Below are positions 35,242-35,291 of a stretch of 35,291 nucleotides of DNA, piece by piece. Below the pieces are notes generated by a model, which searched no databases, was not told the DNA's origin, and saw only the letters and a list, made by a program, of their open reading frames with translations. The position numbers were made by a program, and so were the translations under genes. Location of the stretch: NCBI GenBank assembly GCA_036897485.1, contig JAYMTF010000483.1:1-35291 (forward strand). The letters run 5' to 3'. Numbering within the stretch: position 1 is the first letter of the stretch; each line of letters begins with the position of its first letter. The stretch is from Pelargonium nanum (Eukaryota; Streptophyta; Magnoliopsida; Geraniales; Geraniaceae).

Positions 35242-35291
35242 CTCCCTCCGTCCCAAAATAAGTGTCTTGTTTCCCTTTTTTGTAAAAATTA
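35242..35291 (+). mobile_element. Stowaway-type MITE, left end, cut by the window edge
   Basis: CTCCCTCCGTCCCAAAATAA preceded by TA is the widespread plant Stowaway (Tc1/mariner) terminus. The element starts right after the TA target dinucleotide at 35240-35241 and runs off the window. Confidence 0.8.

Noticed and set aside
1-35291. CRISPR arrays, bacterial operon signals, rRNA genes, or LTR/viral elements
   Set aside because: None seen; the gene structure is plainly that of a plant nuclear genome.

Overview
This is nuclear DNA of a flowering plant, most likely a eudicot. The evidence is AT-rich spacers, short AT-rich GT-AG introns, a two-GroES-domain plastid co-chaperonin, an auxin response factor with the plant B3/PB1 layout, and several plant MITE relics. 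I cannot fix the species.

Layout from left to right. (1) Positions 58-2695, minus strand: seven exons of a gene I do not recognise; it runs off the left edge and its 5' end is not found. (2) Positions 4985-13552: two glycoside hydrolase family 35 beta-galactosidases of the BGAL7/BGAL15 type, each with 17 exons and a C-terminal SUEL-type lectin domain. They are arranged tail to tail (plus 4985-9133, minus 13552-9681) with 548 bp between their stop codons. The exons correspond one to one, so they are an inverted duplication. (3) Positions 15413-16925, plus strand: the plastid 20 kDa co-chaperonin CPN20, with a probable 5'-UTR intron. (4) Positions 17827-24524, minus strand: a 13-exon auxin response factor matching ARF19 along its full length, with a long glutamine-rich middle region. 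(5) Positions 24525-35291: about 10.8 kb in which I find no convincing gene. It holds local tandem duplications, a hAT-type MITE with near-perfect 8-bp target duplications, a PIF/Harbinger-like MITE with TAA duplications, a further inverted-repeat element, and the start of a Stowaway-type MITE at the right edge.

The genes are not a functional cluster. The galactosidases are predicted to act in the cell wall or apoplast, CPN20 in the plastid stroma with Cpn60, and ARF19 in the nucleus in auxin-responsive transcription. BGAL pair and CPN20/ARF19 are both convergent; the second BGAL and CPN20 are divergent.

I see no sign of a new multi-gene system. The items most worth a second look are the uneven divergence of the two galactosidases, a MITE ghost that explains the one enlarged intron between them, the unidentified left-edge gene, and the MITEs with readable target duplications. 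All exon boundaries were read by eye from splice sites, frame continuity and comparison with remembered family sequences.
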